A stretch of DNA of 64,000 nucleotides from assembly GCF_003858645.1 (NCBI RefSeq), contig NZ_RQJP01000006.1, positions 62,001 to 126,000 on the forward strand, given 5' to 3'. Below the pieces are notes generated by a model. The model saw only the letters and a list, made by a program, of their open reading frames with translations, ran no database searches and had not been told where the DNA came from. The stretch comes from Larkinella knui (lineage in GTDB: Bacteria; Bacteroidota; Bacteroidia; Cytophagales; Spirosomataceae). Made by a program: the position numbers and the translations under genes. This document shows, piece by piece, positions 52,860 through 62,965 of the stretch (position 1 is its first letter; each line of letters opens with the position of its first letter).

Positions 52860-53810
52860 TCAGACAGTTCTGCTGTTTGCTTCGGCCAGTAATTCTACCA
52901 TGGTCGACAAGATTTCACTATGCGCATCACCGGCTAATCCCAACGCAATCTGAGCCCGCAACAAGCCGTGTCGTCTACTTAAATCATAGCGATTGCCTTT
53001 TACTTCCAGCGCCAGGTAGTTTTCGGTTTCGGCCAGTTCCTGGAGGGCGGGCGTCAGTAAGATATTGCCGCCATCCTGTTCGATATATTTCTGTAAAATG
53101 GCAAAAATAGCGGGGGTAAAAACGTGCATGCCAAAAAAGCAGAGGTAATAACCGGCCCGTAATCCGGGGGTCTGGAGTTCCAGTTCAGCCACACTCAGGG
53201 GCGGTTTTTCAATAATTTTTTCGATTTGATACACGCCCGATCGATTGGCGGCCTGTTTGCCGGTAAGCGTCCCGTAGCGACTGATCTGGTGTTCGATGGT
53301 CGGGTTGACGGCCGAGACCGAGCAGTTTTCCTGCGCAGCAAGTTCCAGAAGCTGGGCCGCGCAACTTTTGAGTTTCAGATTGGAAACGTAGAGATAATCG
53401 CCCAAAAGCAGCAGAAAGGGCTCATTATTTACAAAACTCCGTGCGCAATAGACGGCATGACCATACCCCAGCGGTTCCTGTTGTTCGGCAAATTGAACCC
53501 GGTCGAGGAAATGGTCGATTTTTTCCGCTTCCTTTTTCGCCCAGTCAACGCCTTTGAATGAATGGAAGAGATTATCCCGTAACGAAGCGAAAGCTTTCAG
53601 GTACCGGTCTCCGTCGCCGGGTGCACAAACGACGCATAATTCTTCGATTCCACTGGCAAACGCTTCTTCGGCAATAATCTGGATCACCGGCTTATGCAAA
53701 CCATCGGTATCAATTACCGGAAGCATGGCCTTCTGAATGGTATCAGCAACCGGATACAATCGTTCACCACGGGCGGCAGCCGTAATCACTGCTTTTTTAA
53801 TTCTCATCAT
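52860..53810 (-). CDS. GalU-like UTP--sugar-1-phosphate nucleotidyltransferase
   Basis: A 316-residue enzyme of the nucleotidyltransferase (GT-A-like) fold. The nucleotide-binding start is KKAVITAAARGERLYPVADT with IQKAMLPVID; the metal/product region is FLLLLGDYLYVSN and the sugar contact VNPTIEHQISRYGTL. It is like GalU, which makes UDP-glucose. It heads a two-gene operon with the kinase fusion (3-base gap). Together they may form two routes to UDP-sugars or act in sequence. Confidence 0.88.
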   Translation of the reverse strand: MMRIKKAVITAAARGERLYPVADTIQKAMLPVIDTDGLHKPVIQIIAEEAFASGIEELCVVCAPGDGDRYLKAFASLRDNLFHSFKGVDWAKKEAEKIDHFLDRVQFAEQQEPLGYGHAVYCARSFVNNEPFLLLLGDYLYVSNLKLKSCAAQLLELAAQENCSVSAVNPTIEHQISRYGTLTGKQAANRSGVYQIEKIIEKPPLSVAELELQTPGLRAGYYLCFFGMHVFTPAIFAILQKYIEQDGGNILLTPALQELAETENYLALEVKGNRYDLSRRHGLLRAQIALGLAGDAHSEILSTMVELLAEANSRTV

Positions 53811-53991
53811 GTAATCAGGCTATTTTTAGGCGTTGTTATTGAGTACTTCTATCAAATTAATTACCAAACTTTATTAAGTTAATGGAAATTATCAGACTAA
53901 AAGATAAAATTATAAAGTCAGGATGCTGCCGTGAATTATGGATTTCACTGAATAAGAATATATCTGTAGTTGAAGTCGATCTGCCAATTCA
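53811..53991. other. AT-rich gap before the GalU-like operon
   Basis: About 180 AT-rich bases between the phosphatase stop and the GalU-like start. It probably contains the operon promoter, but I could not match a full TTG/TAnnTTTG pair. No hairpin stands out. Confidence 0.35.
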
Positions 53992-54519
53992 TTATTCTTT
54001 GCTTTGCCGCTCCGACTGCGGCTGTAGCTGGTGTTGCTCCACCAGGTAGTTCAGAAAATTATTACAGCATCGGTAGACGATCTGGTAGACTTGTTCAAAA
54101 ACCGCAGCATCTTCGTAGTAAGGGTCGGGAACACTGAGTCCATTGGGCCCGCTGTCGGGCTGAGGATCGAACTCGCGCAGCAAAACCGTATTTTCTTCAC
54201 TGTAAAGGCCGATACTGCGGTGGCTAAAATACTGAATAGCTTCATAGTTCGATTCGTCCATCGCTACCAGGTAATCGAACTGCGATAAATCTTCGCCCGA
54301 GAGCCGGCGAGCGCGATGGGTGAGTTTAATCCCGTGTTCGAGCGCATTTTCACGGGTTCGGCGGTCGGGCAGGTCACCGATGTGGTAGGATGATGTTCCG
54401 GCGGAGTCGCACCGAATTGACGCTTCCAGACCCCGTTCTTTTACCAACTGTTGAAATACCCCTTCTGCAACCGGCGACCGGCAGATATTTCCCAGACAGA
54501 CGAACAGAACGTTTATCAT
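53992..54519 (-). CDS. Low-molecular-weight protein tyrosine phosphatase
   Basis: A 175-residue phosphatase starting MINVLFVCLGNICRS at ATG 54519; a longer frame begins with TTG three codons upstream. The P-loop is CLGNICR (Cys8 to Arg14), and the general acid is in the SVPDPYYED loop. The C-terminal 20 residues are polar. In bacteria such enzymes often reverse tyrosine kinases of polysaccharide export, but no such kinase is near. Same strand as the GalU-like operon, about 180 bases upstream of it. Confidence 0.93.
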   Translation of the reverse strand: MINVLFVCLGNICRSPVAEGVFQQLVKERGLEASIRCDSAGTSSYHIGDLPDRRTRENALEHGIKLTHRARRLSGEDLSQFDYLVAMDESNYEAIQYFSHRSIGLYSEENTVLLREFDPQPDSGPNGLSVPDPYYEDAAVFEQVYQIVYRCCNNFLNYLVEQHQLQPQSERQSKE

Positions 54520-54575
54520 AATAATCAACTAGGGATGATGAACGATAGCAAGGTGACCCACGTGGTGAATCGCCC

Positions 54576-54887
54576 TTATTTCTCTACCGGTTCATTTTTC
54601 TCATTGACCAGCACGTAAACATCCTCATTCGGCTTTTTCATGAGGTAGTTTTCGCGGGCGTATTTTTCCTGCAAGCGGGGATTGCCCAACATGGACTGGC
54701 GCTGCGTTTCTACTTCCTTGATTTTCTCGTCGTAATAGACCAGATCCGTTTCTAAATCACCCAGTTTCAGGCTGTTACGAACCTGTGAGATGATGTCGTT
54801 GGCATCAAAGAACAATATCCAGAGCAACAACCCCACACCGGTTGCGAAATAGAAGTTTTTGACGACTCGAAGGATCTTCGTAAGCAT
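54576..54887 (-). CDS. FtsB/DivIC-like septum formation initiator protein
   Basis: A 103-residue protein with one helix (FYFATGVGLLLWILFFDAND) near the start and a coiled-coil periplasmic part (KIKEVETQRQSMLGNPRLQEKY), ending with the NYLMKKPNEDVYVLV that is typical of the septum-formation-initiator family. It would join the divisome with FtsL and FtsQ. It lies downstream of eno on the same strand, the usual Bacteroidota order, after a strong terminator. Confidence 0.93.
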   Translation of the reverse strand: MLTKILRVVKNFYFATGVGLLLWILFFDANDIISQVRNSLKLGDLETDLVYYDEKIKEVETQRQSMLGNPRLQEKYARENYLMKKPNEDVYVLVNEKNEPVEK

Positions 54888-54892
54888 GGGAT

Positions 54893-54959
54893 TTAAAAAA
54901 AATCACCCCCAGCCCCTGAAGGACGGGCTTTTTAGCTCCCTTCAGACGGTTGGGGGTGA
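54893..54959 (-). terminator. eno terminator
   Basis: Arms near 54903-54922 and 54939-54959 (CACCCCCAGCCCCTGAAGG against its partner) form an imperfect stem; on the minus strand a run of T (54893-54902 read as T) follows. It begins 7 bases after the eno stop. FtsB transcription may be partly read-through. Confidence 0.82.
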
Positions 54960-54965
54960 ACGTGA

Positions 54966-56503
<1,538 letters not shown>

Positions 56504-59419
56504 ATGCATATTTTTACGACACCTCAACGGACCATACGTTCTTTGTTTCTCGCCCTCCTGCTGGGCGCCCTGGCCTTGGTGTGTCGGGCCCAAAAAAACC
56601 GTATCCCCGTTGCGCAAAATGGCGTCATTGATCTTTCTTCCTATTCCCATGCGTCCACCGAGCCGGTTTCGCTGAGGGGCGAATGGTTTTTCAAATGGAA
56701 CCAATTCGCTGATTCTTCAAGCCTTAGTGCCAGCAAAAATTACATTTCCGTGCCCGGAAACTGGCATTCTTATACGAAAAGCTTTACGTTATTTCCACAG
56801 GATTTGGGTCACGGTACCTACGGACTGCGGATTATTCTTCCGGACTCAGGCCAACAATGGGCCTTACGAATTCCACCGATCAGAACGGCTTATAAATTAT
56901 TTGTAAACGGCCAGCTGGTGGCCCAAACCGGGCAGCTGGCTACCGACCGCTCCATGAAACCGGGCACCAATTCGACAGTTGTTTCCTTTCCGGTTCCGGG
57001 ACGAGAAGCATTTCTGTTGATCCAGGTAGCAAATTACCATTTTGCCTACGGTGGTATCTGGAAAAGTCTGGAATTGGGCCATCCGGCGATCCTTTCACAG
57101 AGCCGGGAAAAAAGCATCCTCATTTCCGCTTTTATCATTGGCGTACTGTTTATCATCGGCCTGTATCACTTCGTTCTGTATGCGCTTCGACAACAGGATC
57201 GGGCTCCTTTCCTATTCGGAACGCTGTGTTTGCTGGCCGCTTTTCGTGAGAGTTTCAATTCCGAAAGCCTGTTCTTCCTGATTTTTCCTGAAGCCAACTG
57301 GTTTTTAGCCAATAAAGCCCTGTATTGTGCTTTTCCAATCGGTATTATTGGCCTCACGCTATATTTACAATGCCTGTTTCCCGATCTGATAACGGCGGTT
57401 TTCAAAAAAAGTATTGTGGCTTTAAATCTGGCCTTTCTTGCGTTGGTTCTTTTCACCCCTGCCACAACCTACTCGGCCTGGGGCACCTTGATCAGTCCAT
57501 TAGCGATTCTGGAATGCGGTTATTTCTTCTCGATTTCCTTCCGGGCTTTCCGGCTAAAAAAAGAAGGCGGTTTCATCCTTTTTTGTGATATGATTATATT
57601 GGCGGTCTGTGTTTTCAACGATTCGCTCTACCAGGCCGGCATCATCCACACGTATTATTTACTTTCTACTGCGGTTGTCTTGTTTACGCTGTGTCAGTCG
57701 TTGCTGCTGGCGATTCGTTTTTCATCGGCCTTTGCCCGAACGGAAGCGCTTACGATCGATTTAAAAACGGCCAATCAGGTTATCGAGCAAATGGCTCTGA
57801 AGCGGCAGGAAGCCGACCGGCGCAAGGAAGTGGAAGAAGTAAAAAACCGGTTTTTTGCCAATATTACCCACGAATTCCGAACACCACTAACCCTCATTAT
57901 TTCTCCCATCGAGCAATTGGTACGGACAACCGCTGACAGTCCGACGATTGAACGCTCGGTTATCAACAATACACTGGCCACGATTCATCGGAATGCCCGT
58001 CAACTGCTGCAACTGATCAATCAATTACTCGATCTGTCAAAACTGGAATCGGGTAGCCTCAAAGTCCGGGAATCGCAGGGCGATGCGGTCCAATTCATGA
58101 ATGATCTCGTCAATTCATTCCGAATAACCGCCGAAATGAAAGGCATTCAGCTTACGTATCAACCCGGGCAATTGCCGGAACAACTGTTGTTCGATGACGA
58201 TAAATGGGGTAAAATTGGATCGAATCTTCTGTCTAATGCCTTAAAGTATACGCCTTCCGGAGGCTCAGTACGGGTGGACTTAGTGACCGAATCTTTTGGA
58301 ACAGCTGGGCAAATGCTGCTGCGGTTGTCGGTTTCCGACACGGGAACCGGTATTGCTGCGGATCAGATTCCCCATATTTTTGACCGGTTTTATCAGGTCG
58401 ATGATTCCCGAACCCGCCCGTATGAAGGAACCGGTATTGGGCTGGCTTTGGTAAAAGAACTGACGGATTTGCTGAAAGGAAGAATCTCCCTCGAAAGTGA
58501 AGTGGGTAAGGGGACTACGATTACGGTAGCATGTCCGGTTCGTCAACCGTATGCCGATCATCCGAAGCTTCAGGCTTCCTTACCCGACTTGCTTTGGCCG
58601 GAAACACCGCAGACGCTTCCCGCGCCCTGGTCTGACCCGAAGTCAACTGCTCACGGCAATCTGCCCGTTCTCCTGCTGGTGGAGGACAACGACGATCTGC
58701 GCCAGTTGATTGCCAATGGACTGGCAGCCACTTATCGGATTCTAACGGCTGCCAACGGCCAGGAAGGCTGGGAAATCTGCCAGAGCGAGTTACCGGATCT
58801 GGTTGTGAGCGACATCATGATGCCGGTACTGGACGGCTATCAACTCTGTCGGCTCATCAAACAAACACCCCGGACAAATCACATTGCGGTTATTCTCTTG
58901 ACGGCCAAAACAGCCTCCGAAAGTAAACTTGAGGGTTTATCTGCCGGTGCGAACGATTACTTAACGAAACCATTCAGTCAACGTGAGTTGCATCTTCGGG
59001 TTACGAACCTGTTGCACTACCAGTTGGCATTGCGTACATTCTACAACCTGCAATTTAGTAAACCCGACAGCCTCCAACTTCCGGCCTACCAAAATGCATT
59101 CCTGAACCAGCTGTACCAAGCCCTGGAAAAGCACCTGGATGACGCTAAATTTTCGGTTGATGATTTGGCCGTTGAAGTAGCTATGAGCTCCCGGACCCTG
59201 AATCGTAAGCTGACGGCCATGCTCGGCATGAGCGTCAGTGAATTTATCCGTACTTATCGACTCCGAAAAGCAGCCGACCTGTTAAAAGCTGGTTATCCGG
59301 TTTCAGAAACCGCCTATAAGGTTGGTTTTGAGAGCCCTTCCTATTTCGGCCAATGCTTCAAAGAACTCTTCACCTTGTCTCCTTCCGACTACATTCGTAA
59401 TGTATTGTCTGAAAATTGA
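56504..59419 (+). CDS. Hybrid histidine kinase with 7TMR-DISM sensor, receiver and AraC output
   Basis: A 971-residue one-gene two-component system. Residues 1-28 are a signal peptide. A periplasmic beta-sandwich (about 60-200, GEWFFKWNQ, GHGTYGLRI) is the DISM-type sensor. Seven helices cover about 203-410. The HisKA box holds His456 (ANITHEFRTPLTLI); the ATPase domain has N and G boxes (SVSDTGTGIAADQIP, YEGTGIGLALVKEL). The receiver Asp is Asp770 (VVSDIMMPVLDGY). The AraC helix-turn-helix occupies about 870-968. It would sense an extracellular, perhaps carbohydrate, ligand and control genes directly. Its target genes are not identified. Confidence 0.95.
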   Translation: MHIFTTPQRTIRSLFLALLLGALALVCRAQKNRIPVAQNGVIDLSSYSHASTEPVSLRGEWFFKWNQFADSSSLSASKNYISVPGNWHSYTKSFTLFPQDLGHGTYGLRIILPDSGQQWALRIPPIRTAYKLFVNGQLVAQTGQLATDRSMKPGTNSTVVSFPVPGREAFLLIQVANYHFAYGGIWKSLELGHPAILSQSREKSILISAFIIGVLFIIGLYHFVLYALRQQDRAPFLFGTLCLLAAFRESFNSESLFFLIFPEANWFLANKALYCAFPIGIIGLTLYLQCLFPDLITAVFKKSIVALNLAFLALVLFTPATTYSAWGTLISPLAILECGYFFSISFRAFRLKKEGGFILFCDMIILAVCVFNDSLYQAGIIHTYYLLSTAVVLFTLCQSLLLAIRFSSAFARTEALTIDLKTANQVIEQMALKRQEADRRKEVEEVKNRFFANITHEFRTPLTLIISPIEQLVRTTADSPTIERSVINNTLATIHRNARQLLQLINQLLDLSKLESGSLKVRESQGDAVQFMNDLVNSFRITAEMKGIQLTYQPGQLPEQLLFDDDKWGKIGSNLLSNALKYTPSGGSVRVDLVTESFGTAGQMLLRLSVSDTGTGIAADQIPHIFDRFYQVDDSRTRPYEGTGIGLALVKELTDLLKGRISLESEVGKGTTITVACPVRQPYADHPKLQASLPDLLWPETPQTLPAPWSDPKSTAHGNLPVLLLVEDNDDLRQLIANGLAATYRILTAANGQEGWEICQSELPDLVVSDIMMPVLDGYQLCRLIKQTPRTNHIAVILLTAKTASESKLEGLSAGANDYLTKPFSQRELHLRVTNLLHYQLALRTFYNLQFSKPDSLQLPAYQNAFLNQLYQALEKHLDDAKFSVDDLAVEVAMSSRTLNRKLTAMLGMSVSEFIRTYRLRKAADLLKAGYPVSETAYKVGFESPSYFGQCFKELFTLSPSDYIRNVLSEN

Positions 59420-59505
59420 GTGTAATTGTCCGGAAATTGCGAATCCCTTTGCGATAAATTCTTCAATATTGCACATTGCTTTTTTCTCTGTTCGGATCAT
59501 GCATT

Positions 59506-59541
59506 CAAGTACGGGCTCATAATACCATGAGCCCGTACTTG
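59506..59541. repeat. Perfect 15-bp hairpin after the hybrid kinase
   Basis: CAAGTACGGGCTCAT (59506-59520) pairs exactly with 59527-59541 around 6 bases. No long T-run follows on the plus strand, so the terminator role is uncertain. Confidence 0.7.
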
Positions 59542-59560
59542 CTATTTCTCTAACGCACGT

Positions 59561-59761
59561 ATGACTCATTCACTCGCTGAATCGAAGACCTGGGATGGTT
59601 GCATGGATCTTTCCCTGGATATTCCTACTGAAGAAACGTATCAGCTTTATTTAATTTCGCTTCATTACCGAACGCTTGAATATGAAAATTATTCAGCGCG
59701 ATTTACGCCGAGCCGGGCCGCAAAACTGCAATGGTTCGCCACCGATATGGCAGTAGCTTAA
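59561..59761 (+). CDS. Small hypothetical protein
   Basis: A 66-residue frame starting MTHSLAESKTWDGCMDL, with helical LYLISLHYRTLEYENYSARF and ending KLQWFATDMAVA. It overlaps the stop of the convergent gene by 4 bases. No family is recognised; it may be a real small gene or chance. Codon choice is similar to neighbours. Confidence 0.35.
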   Translation: MTHSLAESKTWDGCMDLSLDIPTEETYQLYLISLHYRTLEYENYSARFTPSRAAKLQWFATDMAVA

Positions 59762-60954
59762 AGATAGCTCCAGATCGGACTGCTGCTCTGATTTTTAACC
59801 CGCCCATACCATCTACAAAGCGGATACATCACCAACACCACCAAAATCCATACGCAATAGGTCATACCGAGCGACAAACCGTGATTGGGTAGGGTTCCGG
59901 CAGTTTTATTCTGGAAATTGATGGATGACCAGGGAATGCCGTCCGCCAGCAGGAGAACAATCGATAAAACGTGGATAAGGAAGAAGTGGACAACGAAATA
60001 AAAAAGAGGAACGCGGCCATAAACAATAAAAAACGGCACCCAGGTGGCCCGCTTGCCTTCCAGCCAGCTCAGTAGCAAAATGGCCGGTCCCAGCGTCATC
60101 AGTGTGTAGAGCAGGGATGGCGGATATTTGGTCAGATTAATAAACGAAAAGAAGGTAAACAACGGCGTTTTCTGCGCTGTCCACGGAGCAGGATCGCCGT
60201 ATAGGTTTAGGGTGCGCATCAGAATAAAAATCGCTATAGCGCCTATTCCGATCCATTGGAGCTTCCGTCGACGCTGCTCAGGTTCGCTATCAGAGCGGAA
60301 TAATTCCCCCAAACAATAGCCCAGGATTATAATTCCGATCCACGGAAGCACCGGATAACTCGTAAAAGCAACCCGATCCGGGCCCAGGGGAATCGCATTG
60401 CGCCGGTGCAGCATCGACCAGATGATGTCCATTGCGGTTCCGGGTTGAAAGGAAACGCCATCCAGAGCATTGTGCCCGAACAAAATCAGCAGACCAAGTG
60501 CTAAAAGGACTCGTTGGGGCAAAAACAGCATTCCACCTAAAACCGCCATCCCGAATCCCGTTGCCCAAACGACCTCCAGAGCCGTCACGGAAAACGTTAA
60601 ATCGAACCAGATCGTCAGGTTGACGACGGTTACATCAAAAATCATCAACCATAAACCGCGCGTCAGCAGAAACAGGCTCAGTTGCGATCTGGTCTTTTTA
60701 CGGCTCATCAAATAAGCCGATGTTCCCGCCAGAAAGACGAACGTTGGCGCACAGAAGTGCGTTATCCAGCGCGTCATAAAAATGATGGGCGTGGTGGTAT
60801 TCAAATCCGTGGCATTATAGAAAAACCCGTTGTAATGAATGAAATCACGGGTGTGATCCAACGCCATGATGACCATACTAATACCCCGTACCGCGTCGAT
60901 GCTCAGAATGCGGGCGGCTACTCGGTTCAGTGGAAGGATGGCGGTGGCTGACAT
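59758..60954 (-). CDS. DUF1624 (heparan acetyltransferase-like) membrane protein
   Basis: A 398-residue protein with about ten helices. The family start is ARILSIDAVRGISMVIMALDHTRDFIHY, and the conserved region PTFVFLAGTSAYLMSR follows. Related proteins transfer acetyl groups to sugars across the membrane; DUF1624 members are otherwise uncharacterised. It ends 4 bases inside a small convergent frame. It is flanked by carA, in the same direction, and the hybrid kinase. Confidence 0.87.
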   Translation of the reverse strand: MSATAILPLNRVAARILSIDAVRGISMVIMALDHTRDFIHYNGFFYNATDLNTTTPIIFMTRWITHFCAPTFVFLAGTSAYLMSRKKTRSQLSLFLLTRGLWLMIFDVTVVNLTIWFDLTFSVTALEVVWATGFGMAVLGGMLFLPQRVLLALGLLILFGHNALDGVSFQPGTAMDIIWSMLHRRNAIPLGPDRVAFTSYPVLPWIGIIILGYCLGELFRSDSEPEQRRRKLQWIGIGAIAIFILMRTLNLYGDPAPWTAQKTPLFTFFSFINLTKYPPSLLYTLMTLGPAILLLSWLEGKRATWVPFFIVYGRVPLFYFVVHFFLIHVLSIVLLLADGIPWSSINFQNKTAGTLPNHGLSLGMTYCVWILVVLVMYPLCRWYGRVKNQSSSPIWSYL

Positions 60955-61030
60955 GGCGTAGGGTTTTATTTCTATTCACAAGTTAGCTTTCCGCCAAATA
61001 GCAGCAACATAGCGCGGGTATTCTCCACAA

Positions 61031-61055
61031 AAAAACCGGCGCGTGGCCGGTTTTT
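61031..61055 (-). terminator. carA terminator
   Basis: AAAAACCGGC (61031-61040) pairs perfectly with 61046-61055 around GCGTG; the minus strand continues with a T-run. It lies 5 bases after the carA stop. Confidence 0.88.
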
Positions 61056-61059
61056 CATC

Positions 61060-62175
61060 TTATCGAACTTCTACTTCGATCAGTTTTACGAACTCATCGA
61101 ACAGATACCGGGAGTCGTGTGGTCCCGGCGAAGCTTCAGGGTGATATTGCACGGAAAAGGCCGGGCGGTCTTTCCGACGGATTCCTTCAATCGTTTTATC
61201 GTTCAGGTTCACGTGCGTCAGCTCAACATCACGATTTTCCAGTACCTCATCGGCTCTTACCGCGAAACCATGATTTTGCGACGTCACTTCACAGAGGCCC
61301 GTGATTAGATTCTTGACCGGGTGGTTCAACCCCCGATGGCCATTGTGCATTTTGTAAGTTGTAATACCGCTGGCCAGCGACAGAATCTGGTGTCCGAGGC
61401 AAATACCAAACAGCGGTTTGTCGGTTTCCAGCGCCTGCGTTACGGTTTGAACAGCGTAAGGCATTGCTGCCGGGTCGCCGGGACCATTGGATATAAAGTA
61501 GCCGTCCGGGTTCCAGGCATTAATCTCTTCAAATGGCGTTTTGGCCGGAAACACCCGGCAATGCGCACCCCGACTGGCCAGATTGTTCAGAATGCTTTTT
61601 TTGATTCCTAAATCCAGAACCGCCACTTTAAATTCGGCCCTGCCGGCATCACCTACTTCATAAATCTTTGGGGTACTGACTTCCGACGATAGTTCCAGCC
61701 CTTCCATGTCCGGAATCTGGTGCAACCGGTCCAGTAAAATGGCCGGATCCATAATTTCGGATGAAATAATGCAGTTCATTACGCCTTTATCCCGAATGTG
61801 CCGAACGACCTGCCGGGTGTCGATTCCACTGATACCAACGATGTTGGCTCGTTCGAAGTATTCCTGTAAAGAGGTGTCAGCCGTATGCCGCGAATGGATC
61901 TGCGAAAAGAAATTACAGACCATTCCCCGGATTTTTACACTTCCGGACTCTTCTTCATCCTGGTATTGCACACCATAATTTCCAATGTGCGAAGTCGTGT
62001 TCACGATCACCTGTCCGTAATACGAAGGGTCCGTGTAAATCTCCTGATAGCCGGTCATGCCCGTATTAAAGCATATTTCACCGCCTGCCGTTCCAATTTT
62101 ACCGAGTGCTGTTCCTCTGAACACGGAACCATCTTTCAAAACCAGTAAAGCATCTGGCTGCTGAACCTGTTTCAT
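61060..62175 (-). CDS. carA: Carbamoyl-phosphate synthase small (glutaminase) subunit
   Basis: A 371-residue subunit that supplies ammonia from glutamine to CarB for arginine and pyrimidine synthesis. The N-terminal domain carries GTALGKIGTAGGEICFNTGM-type sequence; the class I glutaminase has the nucleophile in FGICLGHQILSLA and the catalytic His/Glu in QYHPEASPGPHDS. No carB is nearby in the window. It lies downstream of rplQ with a terminator-like hairpin just upstream of the start. Confidence 0.97.
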   Translation of the reverse strand: MKQVQQPDALLVLKDGSVFRGTALGKIGTAGGEICFNTGMTGYQEIYTDPSYYGQVIVNTTSHIGNYGVQYQDEEESGSVKIRGMVCNFFSQIHSRHTADTSLQEYFERANIVGISGIDTRQVVRHIRDKGVMNCIISSEIMDPAILLDRLHQIPDMEGLELSSEVSTPKIYEVGDAGRAEFKVAVLDLGIKKSILNNLASRGAHCRVFPAKTPFEEINAWNPDGYFISNGPGDPAAMPYAVQTVTQALETDKPLFGICLGHQILSLASGITTYKMHNGHRGLNHPVKNLITGLCEVTSQNHGFAVRADEVLENRDVELTHVNLNDKTIEGIRRKDRPAFSVQYHPEASPGPHDSRYLFDEFVKLIEVEVR

Positions 62176-62198
62176 GAATTACGCTGGATTATTTAGTT

Positions 62199-62231
62199 AA
62201 AAAAAAGGGCTAACCCGTTACGGTTAACCCT
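62199..62231 (-). terminator. Hairpin with T-run between rplQ and carA
   Basis: AGGGTTAACC-type stem (left 62206-62215, right 62222-62231, one mismatch) with a loop of 6 bases; on the minus strand an 8-base T-run follows. It sits 24 bases before the carA start, so it ends rplQ transcription, or attenuates carA. Confidence 0.8.
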
Positions 62232-62268
62232 CTATCTGATATTTGAGTTTGTTCTTCACAATGACTAA

Positions 62269-62343
62269 TTAACTAGCTCGACTGGCATTTAGTTCATCCT
62301 GCGGGATTTCCAACTCAATAAAGTTACTATCGCGGGCCAGCAT
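62269..62343 (-). CDS. Possible 24-residue leader ORF upstream of carA
   Basis: An ATG at 62343 opens a 24-codon frame ending at TAA 62269-62271 (opening MLARDSNFIELEIPQDELN, ending with RAS). It is preceded by a stop codon two codons upstream and has sensible codon use. It sits between rplQ and the hairpin with T-run before carA, the layout of an attenuation leader, but only two Arg codons are present. It may also be a chance frame. Confidence 0.25.
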   Translation of the reverse strand: MLARDSNFIELEIPQDELNASRAS

Positions 62344-62370
62344 TACCTGCTAGCGCTTGAATAGCCCTTT

Positions 62371-62961
62371 TTAGGCTTTTACCTCGTCATCCGTTGCTTC
62401 CGGGGCGGCTTCTGCCGAAGCTTCCGGTGTTGCTTCAGTTGCGGTTTCTTCCACAACCGGAGCGGCTTCCGGCGTAGCTACAGCAACCGGCGTAGCTTCT
62501 GCCGCTTCAGCGCCAGTCGTTTCACCAGCTTTCCGACCACCCCGACGACCACGACGGGTCCGGGTTGCTTTCTGTTCTTCAGAAGCGGCTGTCAACAACG
62601 TTTCGTTGAAGTCAACCAGTTCGATGATACAGGTTTCAGCATTGTCGCCCAACCGGTTTCCCAGTTTGATAATGCGGGTGTAGCCACCTGGCCGGTTTGA
62701 AATTTTGTCCGATACAACGTTGAACAATTCTTTCATCGTCTCCTTGTTCTGGAGGTACGAGAAAAGAACCCGGCGGTTCTGGTATGAATCGTCTTTGGCG
62801 CGGGTCAACAGGGGTTCAACGTATTTCCGCAGTTCTTTCGCTTTGGCAACCGTCGTTTCGATGCGCTTGCTCAGAATCAGCGAGGATGCCATATTCGACA
62901 GCATTGCCGCCCGGTGGGAATGGGTCCTGCTAAGGTGATTATTTTTTTTACCGTGTCTCAT
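62371..62961 (-). CDS. rplQ: 50S ribosomal protein L17 with extended C-terminal tail
   Basis: A 196-residue protein. The L17 core occupies about 1-120: [53 protein letters not shown] and the closing [21 protein letters not shown]. Beyond it a basic patch ([11 protein letters not shown], about 133-143) leads into a tail of about 50 residues rich in Ala, Glu, Pro and Thr. Such tails occur in Cytophagales. It follows rpoA by 4 bases. Confidence 0.96.
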   Translation of the reverse strand: MRHGKKNNHLSRTHSHRAAMLSNMASSLILSKRIETTVAKAKELRKYVEPLLTRAKDDSYQNRRVLFSYLQNKETMKELFNVVSDKISNRPGGYTRIIKLGNRLGDNAETCIIELVDFNETLLTAASEEQKATRTRRGRRGGRKAGETTGAEAAEATPVAVATPEAAPVVEETATEATPEASAEAAPEATDDEVKA

Positions 62962-62965
62962 GGTA

